A stretch of DNA of 64,000 nucleotides from NCBI RefSeq assembly GCF_009729055.1, contig NZ_CP045484.1, forward strand, positions 2,046,001-2,110,000, read 5' to 3'. The notes below the pieces were generated by a model. That model had not been told where the DNA came from. It did no database searches and saw only the letters and a program-made list of their open reading frames with translations. This document shows positions 30,512 to 38,784 of the stretch, piece after piece. This DNA comes from Sulfurisphaera ohwakuensis (GTDB lineage: Archaea > Thermoproteota > Thermoprotei_A > Sulfolobales > Sulfolobaceae). Position 1 is the stretch's first letter, and every line of letters begins with the position of its first letter. Made by a program: the position numbers and the translations under genes.

Positions 30512-33131
30512 CATTGAAAATTTTTTAAGTCATGAAAGATCATCAATAGAATTTAAGGGAACTGTTAACGTTATAATAGGACATAATGGTGCAGGCAAAA
30601 GCTCGATAATTGATGCAATAAGTTTTAGTTTATTTAGGAAATCATTAAGAGATGCAAAGAAACAAGAAGATCTAATAAAACGAGGAGCAGGTAGAGCTAC
30701 TGTAACTTTATACCTAGAAACTAAAGGTAAAATTTATGTTATAAAAAGAAATGCTCCAAATCAATATACATCGGAAGATACGATCTCTGAATTAGTTAAT
30801 GAAACAAGGAGAACGGTTGCAAGAGGTGCTACTACAGTATCTCAAAAAATAAAAGAGTTACTTAATCTAGATGAAGAAGTATTAAAATCTACTATAATAG
30901 TAGGTCAAGGTAAAATTGAGTCTGTGTTCGAAAATCTACCAGATGTAACCAAAAAAATATTAAAGATTGACAAAATTGAAAAGCTTAGAGATTCTAACGG
31001 ACCTATAAAAGAAGTAATGGATAAAATAAATAATAAAATTATTGAGCTTCAGAGCTTAGAAAAATACAAAAACGAAAGTGAAAATCAAAAAATTCAAAAA
31101 GAGAAAGAACTAGAAAATATAAAGAGAGAACTAGAGGATTTAAATATAAAAGAAGAAGAAAAAAAGAAGAGGTATGAAGAAATAGTAAAATTAAACGAAG
31201 AAGAAGAAAAAAAAGAGAAAAGATATGTAGAACTTGTATCACTCCTAAGTAAACTTAAAGACGATATTTCCAAATTGAGAGAGGAAATTAAAGATGAAAA
31301 TAAATTAATAGAGGAGAGAGAAAAAATAGAGAAAGATGTACTGGAAAAAGATAAATTAATAGAGGAGAGAGAAAAAATAATTGAAGCTCAGAACAAAATT
31401 AAATTAGCCCAAGAAAAAGAGAAATCATTAAAAACGATTAAGATAAACTTAGCTGAACTAGAAGAGAAATTAAAGAGAAAAAGAGAACTAGAAGAAGATT
31501 ATAAAAAATATATTGAGATTAAAAGAGAACTAGAAGAGTTAGAAGAAAAAGAACAAAAATTTAATTCTCTTTCTGATAGATTAAAGTCTTTAAAGATAAA
31601 ACTTAGTGAAATTGAGAATAAAATTTTAAATAAAAAAATTAGCATAAATATAGAAGAATTAGACAAGGAATTACAAAAATTAAATGAGGATTTAAATAAT
31701 AAAAACCAGGAAAGAGAAAAATTAGCTAGCCAACTAGGTGAAATAAAAGGTAGAATTGAAGAGTTAAATAAACTTCTAGGAAATTTAAATCAAGTTAAGG
31801 GAAATGTATGCCCAGTATGTGGCAGAGAACTTTCTGATGATCATAAAAGGAAAATACAAAACGAAATCACAGAAAAGTTGAAAGAATTAGATGAATTAAA
31901 TAAAAAACTTAAATTAGAAATAAACAAGATAAATGGGCTAATTTCAGAATTAAATCAGATCATAAATAAAAAGTCAAAAGAAAAGGATATAGCGATTAGG
32001 AACTTAGCAGATTATAATAATTTGTTAACCCAACAACAAGAACTAAAAAAAGAAATAGAAGAAATAGAAAATGAAATAGAACAACTAAGTACATATCATG
32101 AAAAATATATAAAATTAAAAGATGAAGAAAAAACTCTTAAACCAAAATATGAGGAGTACTTGAAGTATTACGATGTAACTGAAGAGAAGATTAGAGAGTT
32201 AGAAAGACAGAAAGTAGAATTAGAAAATGAAATAGAAGAAATTATGAATAAGGTAAGAGAATATTATAATACTGACTTAACCCAGAAAATTAGAGATATT
32301 GAAAAGAGAATACAAGAAATAAAAGGAAAGGAAAATAAGCTGCGTGAATTAGATACATTATTAGCTAAAATCGAAACAGCAAAACAAAAAATTAAGCAAA
32401 ACGAAGAAGAAATTAAGAAGCTAACTGATGAACTTCAACTTTTGAATTTTGATCCTAATAGGTTTCAGCAAATAAAAAGAGAAAAAGAGGTGCTGGAAAA
32501 AATACTTGGCGAGATTAACAGTAAAAAAGGTGAATTATTAGGTAAAAAAGAGGTGCTGGAAAATGATATTAAAAGATTAGAAGAGCAAATAAAAGATTAT
32601 GAAGAAAAATTAAAAAATAAACAAAAATTAATTACCGCTTACGATAAACTCAAAAAGTTAAGAGAGCATTTAGCAGAGGATAAATTACAGGCTTATTTAA
32701 TGAATACTGTAAAAAGCTTGGTAGAAGATTCTTTAAATAGTATTTTATCTAGATTTGAATTATCATTTACCAGAGTTGAGGTTGATTTTAATGATAAGAA
32801 TGGAATTTATGCATATACTACTTCTGGTCAAAGACTCCCTGTTAATCTATTAAGCGGAGGAGAAAGAGTTTCAATAGCCCTAGCATTAAGGTTAGCTATT
32901 GCGAAATCTCTTATGAACGAAGTAGGATTTCTAATTTTAGATGAACCCACAGTAAATCTTGATGAGTATAGAAAGAAAGAGTTAATAGACATAATTAGAT
33001 CAACAGTTGAAGTAGTACCCCAAATTATTGTAGTGACCCATGATGAAGAGTTATTACAAGCTGGAGATTATATTATAAGGTTAGAAAAGAGAGGAGATTC
33101 TAGTAAAGTTGAGGTGATAAACAATGATTAA
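30492..33131 (+). CDS. rad50: Rad50 ATPase with zinc hook
   Basis: The 879-residue protein has Walker A GHNGAGKSS near residue 35, long coiled coils from about 165 to 740 broken by the zinc hook CPVCG at about residues 439-443, the ABC signature LSGGERVS and Walker B FLILDEPT near the C-terminus. It tethers DNA ends and controls Mre11. The ATG at 30492 is chosen over TTG at 30480, since the family starts MIIRRIDIENFLSHE. The coil DNA contains short in-frame direct repeats. nurA starts 8 bases before its stop. Confidence 0.97.
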   Translation: MIIRRIDIENFLSHERSSIEFKGTVNVIIGHNGAGKSSIIDAISFSLFRKSLRDAKKQEDLIKRGAGRATVTLYLETKGKIYVIKRNAPNQYTSEDTISELVNETRRTVARGATTVSQKIKELLNLDEEVLKSTIIVGQGKIESVFENLPDVTKKILKIDKIEKLRDSNGPIKEVMDKINNKIIELQSLEKYKNESENQKIQKEKELENIKRELEDLNIKEEEKKKRYEEIVKLNEEEEKKEKRYVELVSLLSKLKDDISKLREEIKDENKLIEEREKIEKDVLEKDKLIEEREKIIEAQNKIKLAQEKEKSLKTIKINLAELEEKLKRKRELEEDYKKYIEIKRELEELEEKEQKFNSLSDRLKSLKIKLSEIENKILNKKISINIEELDKELQKLNEDLNNKNQEREKLASQLGEIKGRIEELNKLLGNLNQVKGNVCPVCGRELSDDHKRKIQNEITEKLKELDELNKKLKLEINKINGLISELNQIINKKSKEKDIAIRNLADYNNLLTQQQELKKEIEEIENEIEQLSTYHEKYIKLKDEEKTLKPKYEEYLKYYDVTEEKIRELERQKVELENEIEEIMNKVREYYNTDLTQKIRDIEKRIQEIKGKENKLRELDTLLAKIETAKQKIKQNEEEIKKLTDELQLLNFDPNRFQQIKREKEVLEKILGEINSKKGELLGKKEVLENDIKRLEEQIKDYEEKLKNKQKLITAYDKLKKLREHLAEDKLQAYLMNTVKSLVEDSLNSILSRFELSFTRVEVDFNDKNGIYAYTTSGQRLPVNLLSGGERVSIALALRLAIAKSLMNEVGFLILDEPTVNLDEYRKKELIDIIRSTVEVVPQIIVVTHDEELLQAGDYIIRLEKRGDSSKVEVINND

Positions 33132-34119
33132 GGATGTCTACGAGCTATTATTATCTAGAAAAAATGAAATTGAAAAACAGATTAGTTTGTTAGATGAGAC
33201 CTCCAATAATTTGTTAAAAGAAAAAATAAAAGAAAAGTGGAAGGAATACTGCCAAATTCAAGGCAAGCTTTCTACCGTATTAGCAATAGACGGTGGAATG
33301 TGGATCAAAGAATTACGTTCTGGAATAGTTTATATAGTAAACGCTGAAATTGTGAAAGCAGAAGGATTTAATGTTACTCCTATAGATTCTAAAGCTTTGA
33401 TTGGCGTTTTAAGACCTGGTAATATGGCTAAAGAGAGAGTATCACTTTTAATGCAACTGCTAGAGTTAAAATTAGGATTAAAGCACGGAGATAAAGCTGA
33501 ATATATTCTCTTTGATGGAAGTATAGTTAAGAAAATTGGTAAGCATAAATTTTCAACAAAAATATCATTATTAGATGATATTAATGTGATGGACGATAAA
33601 ATTTACTCATTAGAGGAAAATGATGAAGAACTTATGCATAAGTATTTAGTTGCAGAAAATCAATTAGTTATGTCTGCGTTAATTAGTAAATATAAAGGCA
33701 AACTTGTTTGGATATCCAAGAATAGTAAATCTACAGAGTTATTTCAAGAGAATATAAGTGATGTCTCCTTATTAGAATTATTTACTAAGAATTGTGGTTA
33801 TACTATTGGCGTTGAAAAAAAGATAAGTAGTGAAAATATTATTTCGCCAAAGGCTTCTACCATATTATCAAATGTATCATTTTATTCATTTTACACCAGA
33901 TTAAAAGAAGGAGAAAAAATATTGAAAATTGAGATGTTTAACAATGAAATTGAGAATATTATTTCTATATTATCTCCTATAAGCATTAAGGGATATCCCT
34001 ACCCATTATTAAAAGTTCATACTGATGTTAAAGTATCTAGACAAGATAGAGAGAGAATACAACAATTACTTAACATAAAAAAGAAAGATATTGAATGGTG
34101 GCCTAGTCAACTTTTTTAG
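33124..34119 (+). CDS. nurA: NurA nuclease
   Basis: The 331-residue protein is the RNase H-like NurA, which resects 5' strands together with HerA. The metal ligand Asp56 is in the LAIDGGMW phrase, and a second acidic residue is in LFDGSIVKK near residue 139; an N-terminal helix pair (1-45) makes the dimer contact. The start overlaps rad50 by 8 bases, the tightest coupling in the operon. The 3' end overlaps the convergent cation transporter gene by 17 bases. Confidence 0.96.
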   Translation: MIKDVYELLLSRKNEIEKQISLLDETSNNLLKEKIKEKWKEYCQIQGKLSTVLAIDGGMWIKELRSGIVYIVNAEIVKAEGFNVTPIDSKALIGVLRPGNMAKERVSLLMQLLELKLGLKHGDKAEYILFDGSIVKKIGKHKFSTKISLLDDINVMDDKIYSLEENDEELMHKYLVAENQLVMSALISKYKGKLVWISKNSKSTELFQENISDVSLLELFTKNCGYTIGVEKKISSENIISPKASTILSNVSFYSFYTRLKEGEKILKIEMFNNEIENIISILSPISIKGYPYPLLKVHTDVKVSRQDRERIQQLLNIKKKDIEWWPSQLF

Positions 34120-34903
34120 ACTCAAATTGAATTGTGACGTGATCTATATCATATTTTTCTTTTAAAAATCTCTGTATTTTTTCCCTTTCTACATCAATCT
34201 CTTTAACAGTCATATTCTCATTAACTTCAACATGAATAGTTGCTACCTTGATATGCCCACATATAGCCCAAACATGTATATGATGAACCCCTGGATTTAT
34301 ACCTTTAAGATCCTTTTCTAGTTCATTAGTATTTATTGGAGAACCTTCTAGCATAATCAAAAAAGATTGCTTTAAAGGATTTATAGACATGAAAATGCTA
34401 AGAATCACTATAGAAATTACTCCCAGTAAAATAACTATATTTATAGAAGTTATTTGATATATTATAAGAACAAAAACTCCTATTATATAGGATAAGACAT
34501 CAAATAGAGAGTGTAATACTACAGATTTTTTGTTAAAATCTTTTTCATCTTCATTTTCTATTGAAAGTAGTAGTGGAATTACTATCATAGAGAGTATTAT
34601 AGTTAATAAAGAGTATTCACCACTAGAAAAAATTAATGAAAGATATAATGTAAAAATCGAACCAAATATTATTATCATCAAATTTATTACGGCCGAAAGA
34701 ACCTCTAGTCTATGTAATCCATAGGTATATACTGAAGAGGAATTATTTACTATTCTCGTAACGTAATAGGAGAATGTAATAGTGAGCGCATCAATAAGGT
34801 CATGAAAACTTTCGGCTAGCGCAATCACATTTTTACCAAGGATAAATGGTATAAGAAATGCAACAAAGATTATCCAATATATTATAACGGCACGTTTCAT
34901 CAT
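34103..34903 (-). CDS. Cation diffusion facilitator family transporter
   Basis: The 266-residue membrane protein has CDF site A: HDLID with His34 and Asp38 in TM2, and HSLFD with His131 and Asp135 in TM5, a pattern typical of zinc and related metals. About six transmembrane helices precede a cytoplasmic ferredoxin-like domain (about 190-262) containing HIHVWAICGHIKVATIHVEV. It exports divalent metal against protons. It is read towards nurA. Exact metal unknown. Confidence 0.9.
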   Translation of the reverse strand: MMKRAVIIYWIIFVAFLIPFILGKNVIALAESFHDLIDALTITFSYYVTRIVNNSSSVYTYGLHRLEVLSAVINLMIIIFGSIFTLYLSLIFSSGEYSLLTIILSMIVIPLLLSIENEDEKDFNKKSVVLHSLFDVLSYIIGVFVLIIYQITSINIVILLGVISIVILSIFMSINPLKQSFLIMLEGSPINTNELEKDLKGINPGVHHIHVWAICGHIKVATIHVEVNENMTVKEIDVEREKIQRFLKEKYDIDHVTIQFESKKVD

Positions 34904-34935
34904 AATTTATTATCTTATTGTAAAATAAAAATATT

Positions 34936-35010
34936 GGGTCTGGTAGGATTCACCCTCATGAGAGGCTGTTAAGCACCGATGAGTGAGGGGCCGACGACCT
35001 CTTTTTAGCT
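34936..35010. repeat. GC-rich palindrome-containing island at a gene end
   Basis: This block is far richer in G/C than its surroundings and contains CCCTCA/TGAGGG pairing (34952-34957 with 34984-34989) and a GAGG/CCTC stem followed by TTTTT at 35003-35007. It forms the last dozen codons of the methyltransferase gene on the minus strand and the gap after it. It could be an independent small RNA with its own terminator on the plus strand, or a miniature mobile element inserted at the gene end. Confidence 0.4.
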
Positions 35011-35600
35011 TCAACACAAACAAAAGACCCTTTATCACCATCTTCTATTCTATCCATTTTTTCAGGCTCGTCTGGTGAGAAAAATAAAGTAGACTTAATT
35101 GTAGATATTTCAAAGAATTTCTTAAGTATATTGTATAAATCTTCTTTCTTGATGAAATTTGCATGAGAATAATATTTATGCCCTTTTAATCCAAGTTCAT
35201 AATAATATTCACCCCATGTAGAATTACGTGGTATAAAACAAGTTACTACTCTTTCTTTTGTAACTCTTTCTACTTCTTTATAGAATAGAGAAATATCATT
35301 TAAAAAACAAATCGTTACAGAGATAAATATACAAGGAATCGAGTTATCTCTAAAAGGAAGAAAATTTGCATCAGCTAGAATTTTATCTTCTTTCTCTCCT
35401 ATTTCTTTAAGCATAAAAATTGATATATCTAGAGAGATTGTATTACCAGAAAATATTTCATGGAAAATAGCTGGACCTGCACCTATATCTAAGCAATTTT
35501 TAGGTTTAAATTCAGATACTAGTCTCTTCTCAGATTCGTAAATCTTATTATGAATTTCATACCATCTTTTATACCCTTCTGGGTCAGTAAAAATTTCCAT
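34956..35600 (-). CDS. SAM-dependent methyltransferase, class I
   Basis: The 214-residue protein has motif I LDIGAGPA near residues 36-43, an ILADANFLPFRDNSI segment near residue 90 (motifs II and III) and a later strand VVTCFIPRN. It is a small-molecule type (UbiE/Methyltransf_11-like). The native fold seems to end at FVCVEAKKR; the last 13 residues (SSAPHSSVLNSLS) are encoded by the GC-rich island and were probably gained when that sequence arrived. It abuts the next minus-strand gene with a 1-base overlap. Substrate unknown. Confidence 0.82.
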   Translation of the reverse strand: MEIFTDPEGYKRWYEIHNKIYESEKRLVSEFKPKNCLDIGAGPAIFHEIFSGNTISLDISIFMLKEIGEKEDKILADANFLPFRDNSIPCIFISVTICFLNDISLFYKEVERVTKERVVTCFIPRNSTWGEYYYELGLKGHKYYSHANFIKKEDLYNILKKFFEISTIKSTLFFSPDEPEKMDRIEDGDKGSFVCVEAKKRSSAPHSSVLNSLS

Positions 35601-36055
35601 TATTTAAATACCCTCAATAATTCCTTTAATACCTTTATTTTTATTGTGACATCATTAAGTAAGGCTATTAGATCGTCTCTTCGTCTTTTTAAAGATAAAG
35701 GATAATTAATCCCCATCATTTTATTTTCAATAAAGTTTATTTCTCTTTCTATAGTCTCTCTTAATTCTTCATAATATAATAAAATATCAAAAAGGTCTAA
35801 AGCTACTTCCTTTTCCTCATATCTAATAGAAAAATGAGGACATACAAAACATATAATAGGATGAGGATTCATTTTATTACCACTTATCCAATTTGCAGGG
35901 ATATTAGTGTTAGTTATTCTAAATCTTTTACAATAAGTACCATCATAATAAGCACACAAATCTCTTTTCTTTTTACCCTCATAAAAGAGATCCTTATAAT
36001 TAGGTATGTGAGAAGATAAAGTGATATCAATTAAAATTTCTCTAAACTTTTCCAT
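35600..36055 (-). CDS. Hypothetical cysteine-containing helical protein
   Basis: I do not recognise this family. The 151-residue protein has four cysteines in the first half: CAYYDGTYCKRF, then ICFVCPHF, spaced as two pairs about 35 residues apart, likely a zinc or Fe-S site. The second half (about 85-150) is a long helical hairpin. The start is ATG 36055. It precedes the methyltransferase with a 1-base overlap, suggesting a two-gene unit in which this protein could select or deliver the substrate; that link is inference. Confidence 0.65.
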   Translation of the reverse strand: MEKFREILIDITLSSHIPNYKDLFYEGKKKRDLCAYYDGTYCKRFRITNTNIPANWISGNKMNPHPIICFVCPHFSIRYEEKEVALDLFDILLYYEELRETIEREINFIENKMMGINYPLSLKRRRDDLIALLNDVTIKIKVLKELLRVFK

Positions 36056-36104
36056 CAAATAATAAACTAAGCTTTTATGTACTTAAATTTTGTATACTAA
36101 TTTG

Positions 36105-36911
36105 ATGAGCATAATTAGAGAACCCGTAATAGTAAGACCACACGATAGTTTATTACACACAGTAAAAATTATGACTATGGAGTATGTACCTAAGCTAATA
36201 GTCGCAGATGAGAATGAAATTCCTTTAGGCTCAATATCACAGAAAGATGTCCTTAATTTTATTTACAAAATGGGTGATAGAGAATTAGATAGTGTTTATG
36301 TCTCAGAGGCAATGAAAAAAGATATAATAACAGTCAATAGTTCAATTGAACCCTTAGAAGCATCACAAATAATGATAGAGAAAAAAGCGCCATTATTAAT
36401 AGTGATATCAGATACAGGAAAAATACTGGGCATGATTATCAAAAGTGACTTAGCTCAATATTATGCTACATTAATTAGGGGTATTCATAAAGTAAGTGAG
36501 TATATGAGTAAGAACCCAATAACAGTAAATAAGGATTCAACTTTAGATGAGGCAATAAAAATAATACTAGAAAAAAATATAGGAAGACTAATTGTTGAAG
36601 ATAACGGAAAAATACTCGGAACTATTACTACAACTGACTTGTTATATCTGGCTCCAGTATTAAAATTTAAAGACCTTAAGATAAAGGTAAAAGAAGTCAT
36701 GACACCAACTATTGTAGTAATGGATGAAAATGAAGATTTGAACTATGCTGCAAAATTAATGGCTAATAGAAAAGTGAAGGGAATACCTATAGTAAGCGCT
36801 AATGGAGAATTGAAAGGAATTGTTACAACTACTGATATTGTTAGAGCTCTTACCGATGAAAAAGTAAGAAAATATTTACTGGAGTTAAAATTATATACTT
36901 CTACTTTTTAA
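36105..36911 (+). CDS. Four-CBS-domain protein
   Basis: The 268-residue protein is made of four CBS motifs in two Bateman modules, with repeated phrases such as [30 protein letters not shown] and [15 protein letters not shown] that start CBS units, each ending in GIxT(T/K)xDL. CBS pairs bind AMP, ATP, SAM or similar ligands and report cell energy state. No enzymatic domain is attached. ATG 36105 is preferred over an in-frame TTG at 36090. The gene ends overlapping the MTH1187 gene on the other strand by 11 bases. Confidence 0.9.
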   Translation: MSIIREPVIVRPHDSLLHTVKIMTMEYVPKLIVADENEIPLGSISQKDVLNFIYKMGDRELDSVYVSEAMKKDIITVNSSIEPLEASQIMIEKKAPLLIVISDTGKILGMIIKSDLAQYYATLIRGIHKVSEYMSKNPITVNKDSTLDEAIKIILEKNIGRLIVEDNGKILGTITTTDLLYLAPVLKFKDLKIKVKEVMTPTIVVMDENEDLNYAAKLMANRKVKGIPIVSANGELKGIVTTTDIVRALTDEKVRKYLLELKLYTSTF

Positions 36912-37197
36912 TTACTTCTAGTTTATGATCAATACTATTTTCTTTATCTCTTCTATCATCTATTTTAAGTAAAGTTACAACTCGTTTAACCCCCATTTTT
37001 TCAAGTTCATCGTTTATTTCCTTTAATAAGTAGCCTAATTGTGTAATATCGTCTAGTTCTATTGTTGTCATAGAAGGGGCTGGGTAGTATCTAATACCTC
37101 TTCTATCTAATATTTCAAATACCTTTTTTACATATTTCGAAATACTCGTAGATGAAGTACCTAAGGGTTCAACCGCTATATCGACTAAAACTTTCAT
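36901..37197 (-). CDS. MTH1187/YkoF-family thiamine-binding-like protein
   Basis: The 98-residue protein opens [19 protein letters not shown], the hallmark of the MTH1187 (DUF77) family, which forms ferredoxin-like tetramers; several members bind thiamine or a related ligand. The second half has [16 protein letters not shown]. It is presumably cytoplasmic and may buffer or carry a thiazole or pyrimidine compound. No thiamine genes adjoin it. Divergent from the Fur gene. Confidence 0.9.
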   Translation of the reverse strand: MKVLVDIAVEPLGTSSTSISKYVKKVFEILDRRGIRYYPAPSMTTIELDDITQLGYLLKEINDELEKMGVKRVVTLLKIDDRRDKENSIDHKLEVIKK

Positions 37198-37276
37198 ATA
37201 CTTAATTTATATTATTATTTTTTATCTTTTTTGTTACCAAAAAACAAAGAGTATAAAGGAAATTTTAAATGGCTTT

Positions 37277-37290
37277 GTTATAATAGTAAC
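37277..37290 (+). promoter_or_regulatory. Palindromic candidate operator for the Fur-family gene
   Basis: GTTATAATAGTAAC is an imperfect palindrome ending 7 bases before the ATG at 37297. It resembles Fur/PerR boxes, whose core is TTATAAT-like with matching half-sites, and covers the expected transcription start, so autorepression is plausible. Confidence 0.45.
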
Positions 37291-37296
37291 TACTTG

Positions 37297-37722
37297 ATGG
37301 AAGTAGAATTAGCTAATATATTAAGAAGTCATGGACTTAAGGTTACTCCTCAAAGGCTATCTATTCTCAGAATACTATACAAAGGTGGGCATTTTAGCGG
37401 TGAACAAATATATAATGAGTTAAAGAAAAGCGAACCTAGTATTAGTCTATCTACCGTATATAATACTCTAAATTCACTAACTGAGGCTGGCATATTAAAT
37501 GCATTTGAGATAAATGGAATTACATGGTATGAAATAAAAAGAGATCTACATATTAATGTTTATTGTCAAGATACGAATCAGATAATAGATATAACTAACA
37601 TAGATCTTAAATTTTTATACGAAGAATTAGAAAAAATGGGTATTTATACAAAAACATTAAATATCGTTGCTATTGCTGAATGCTCTAAGCTTTTGAGAGA
37701 GAATCAAAGAGGTACTTCTTAA
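37297..37722 (+). CDS. Fur-family metal- or peroxide-responsive regulator
   Basis: The 141-residue protein has the Fur DNA-binding domain: [29 protein letters not shown] then [20 protein letters not shown] (recognition helix near residues 50-62). The C-terminal dimerisation part has few His and Cys residues and no CxxC zinc pair, so metal sensing may be reduced or altered compared with Fur or PerR. ATG 37297 matches the family start; a longer frame from 37231 adds unrelated residues. A palindrome at 37277-37290 suggests autoregulation. The 3' end overlaps the nucleoside hydrolase gene by 38 bases. Confidence 0.88.
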   Translation: MEVELANILRSHGLKVTPQRLSILRILYKGGHFSGEQIYNELKKSEPSISLSTVYNTLNSLTEAGILNAFEINGITWYEIKRDLHINVYCQDTNQIIDITNIDLKFLYEELEKMGIYTKTLNIVAIAECSKLLRENQRGTS

Positions 37723-38605
37723 ATTTTTGAGAATCTGCCTTAATTACTACTTCAGCATTGGGTCTTCTTTTATTTAAACCATACCAATCTATTAACATTG
37801 CACCACGAGATCTAGAACATAACTCAACATTAACATACTTACTTACCTTTTCAATAGCAACAGAATTATCATAGGCTATCGTTACAGTTAGCGAATCTGG
37901 ATGAACGCTTCCTCTGGAACCTACTGATTTAGAGTACTCTCTTAGAACTCTATTAACTTTAAGGAAAAATTCAGATCTTTTAGTATTAATATCTTCTATT
38001 TTATTCCATTCTTCATCTGTTATAGTAGCGCTCTCTTCTGCTATTTCCCAAGGAACTATGGTTATATCAAATCCAGCATTTAGTACTATTTGTGCAGCTT
38101 CAGGATCTACCCAGAAATTGAATTCAGCTATTTCTGTTGTATTTCCTCTAGTAAATGCACCGCCCATTATCCATATTTTTCTTATTCTATTAATAATTCT
38201 TGAATCTTTTAGATATGCTAACGCTATATTAGTTAAAGGAGATACAGCTAAAATCTCTAATTCTCCTTCGTATTCCTTAGATAATCTAATTATTGCATCT
38301 GCTGCAAACTCGTTCTCAGGTTTCTTCAATGGACTTGGATACTCCCAATCTCCGAAACCGTTTTTACCATGAACTTCTTCAACTGTTCTCCATTGACCAA
38401 GTAACGGTCTTTGTGCACCTAAATACACTGGAATATCAGGCTTATTTAAGTACTCTAGTGTAAATAAAGCGTTACTCACCTCATTCTCAAATTTTACATT
38501 TCCTGCAACTATTGTAACTCCTAGTACTTCAAAGTAATCTAAAGCTAACATAAGTGCTATTGCATCATCACTAGCAGTATCTGTATCAAATATAGCTTTT
38601 CTCAC
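37685..38605 (-). CDS. Inosine-uridine-type nucleoside hydrolase
   Basis: The 306-residue protein has the calcium-binding DTDTASDDA at residues 7-15, [13 protein letters not shown] near residue 36, SPLTNIALA near residue 121 and [23 protein letters not shown] near 150-172, all typical of the IunH family. It hydrolyses ribonucleosides to base and ribose in purine or pyrimidine salvage. The Sulfolobus enzymes include purine- and pyrimidine-preferring members, which cannot be told apart here. Confidence 0.94.
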   Translation of the reverse strand: MRKAIFDTDTASDDAIALMLALDYFEVLGVTIVAGNVKFENEVSNALFTLEYLNKPDIPVYLGAQRPLLGQWRTVEEVHGKNGFGDWEYPSPLKKPENEFAADAIIRLSKEYEGELEILAVSPLTNIALAYLKDSRIINRIRKIWIMGGAFTRGNTTEIAEFNFWVDPEAAQIVLNAGFDITIVPWEIAEESATITDEEWNKIEDINTKRSEFFLKVNRVLREYSKSVGSRGSVHPDSLTVTIAYDNSVAIEKVSKYVNVELCSRSRGAMLIDWYGLNKRRPNAEVVIKADSQKFKKYLFDSLSKA

Positions 38606-38754
38606 AATATTTTGATAAGGATTAATCGGTTAAATTATTTATTCAAGATACTAAGATTTTAATACAAGCCATATTAGACTAATCAAAATTATTATAAATT
38701 TGCTAGAAAAATATGATAAATTTATATATAGTATATTAGAAATATGGCATAACA

Positions 38755-38762
38755 TTTTTAAG
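38755..38762 (+). promoter_or_regulatory. TATA-like box of the SMC-like gene
   Basis: TTTTTAAG centred about 26 bases before ATG 38785 gives leaderless spacing. A stronger TATA (TTTATATATA, 38721-38730) farther upstream could start a longer transcript. Confidence 0.4.
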
Positions 38763-38784
38763 GTATAAAAAGAAAAAGCACATA

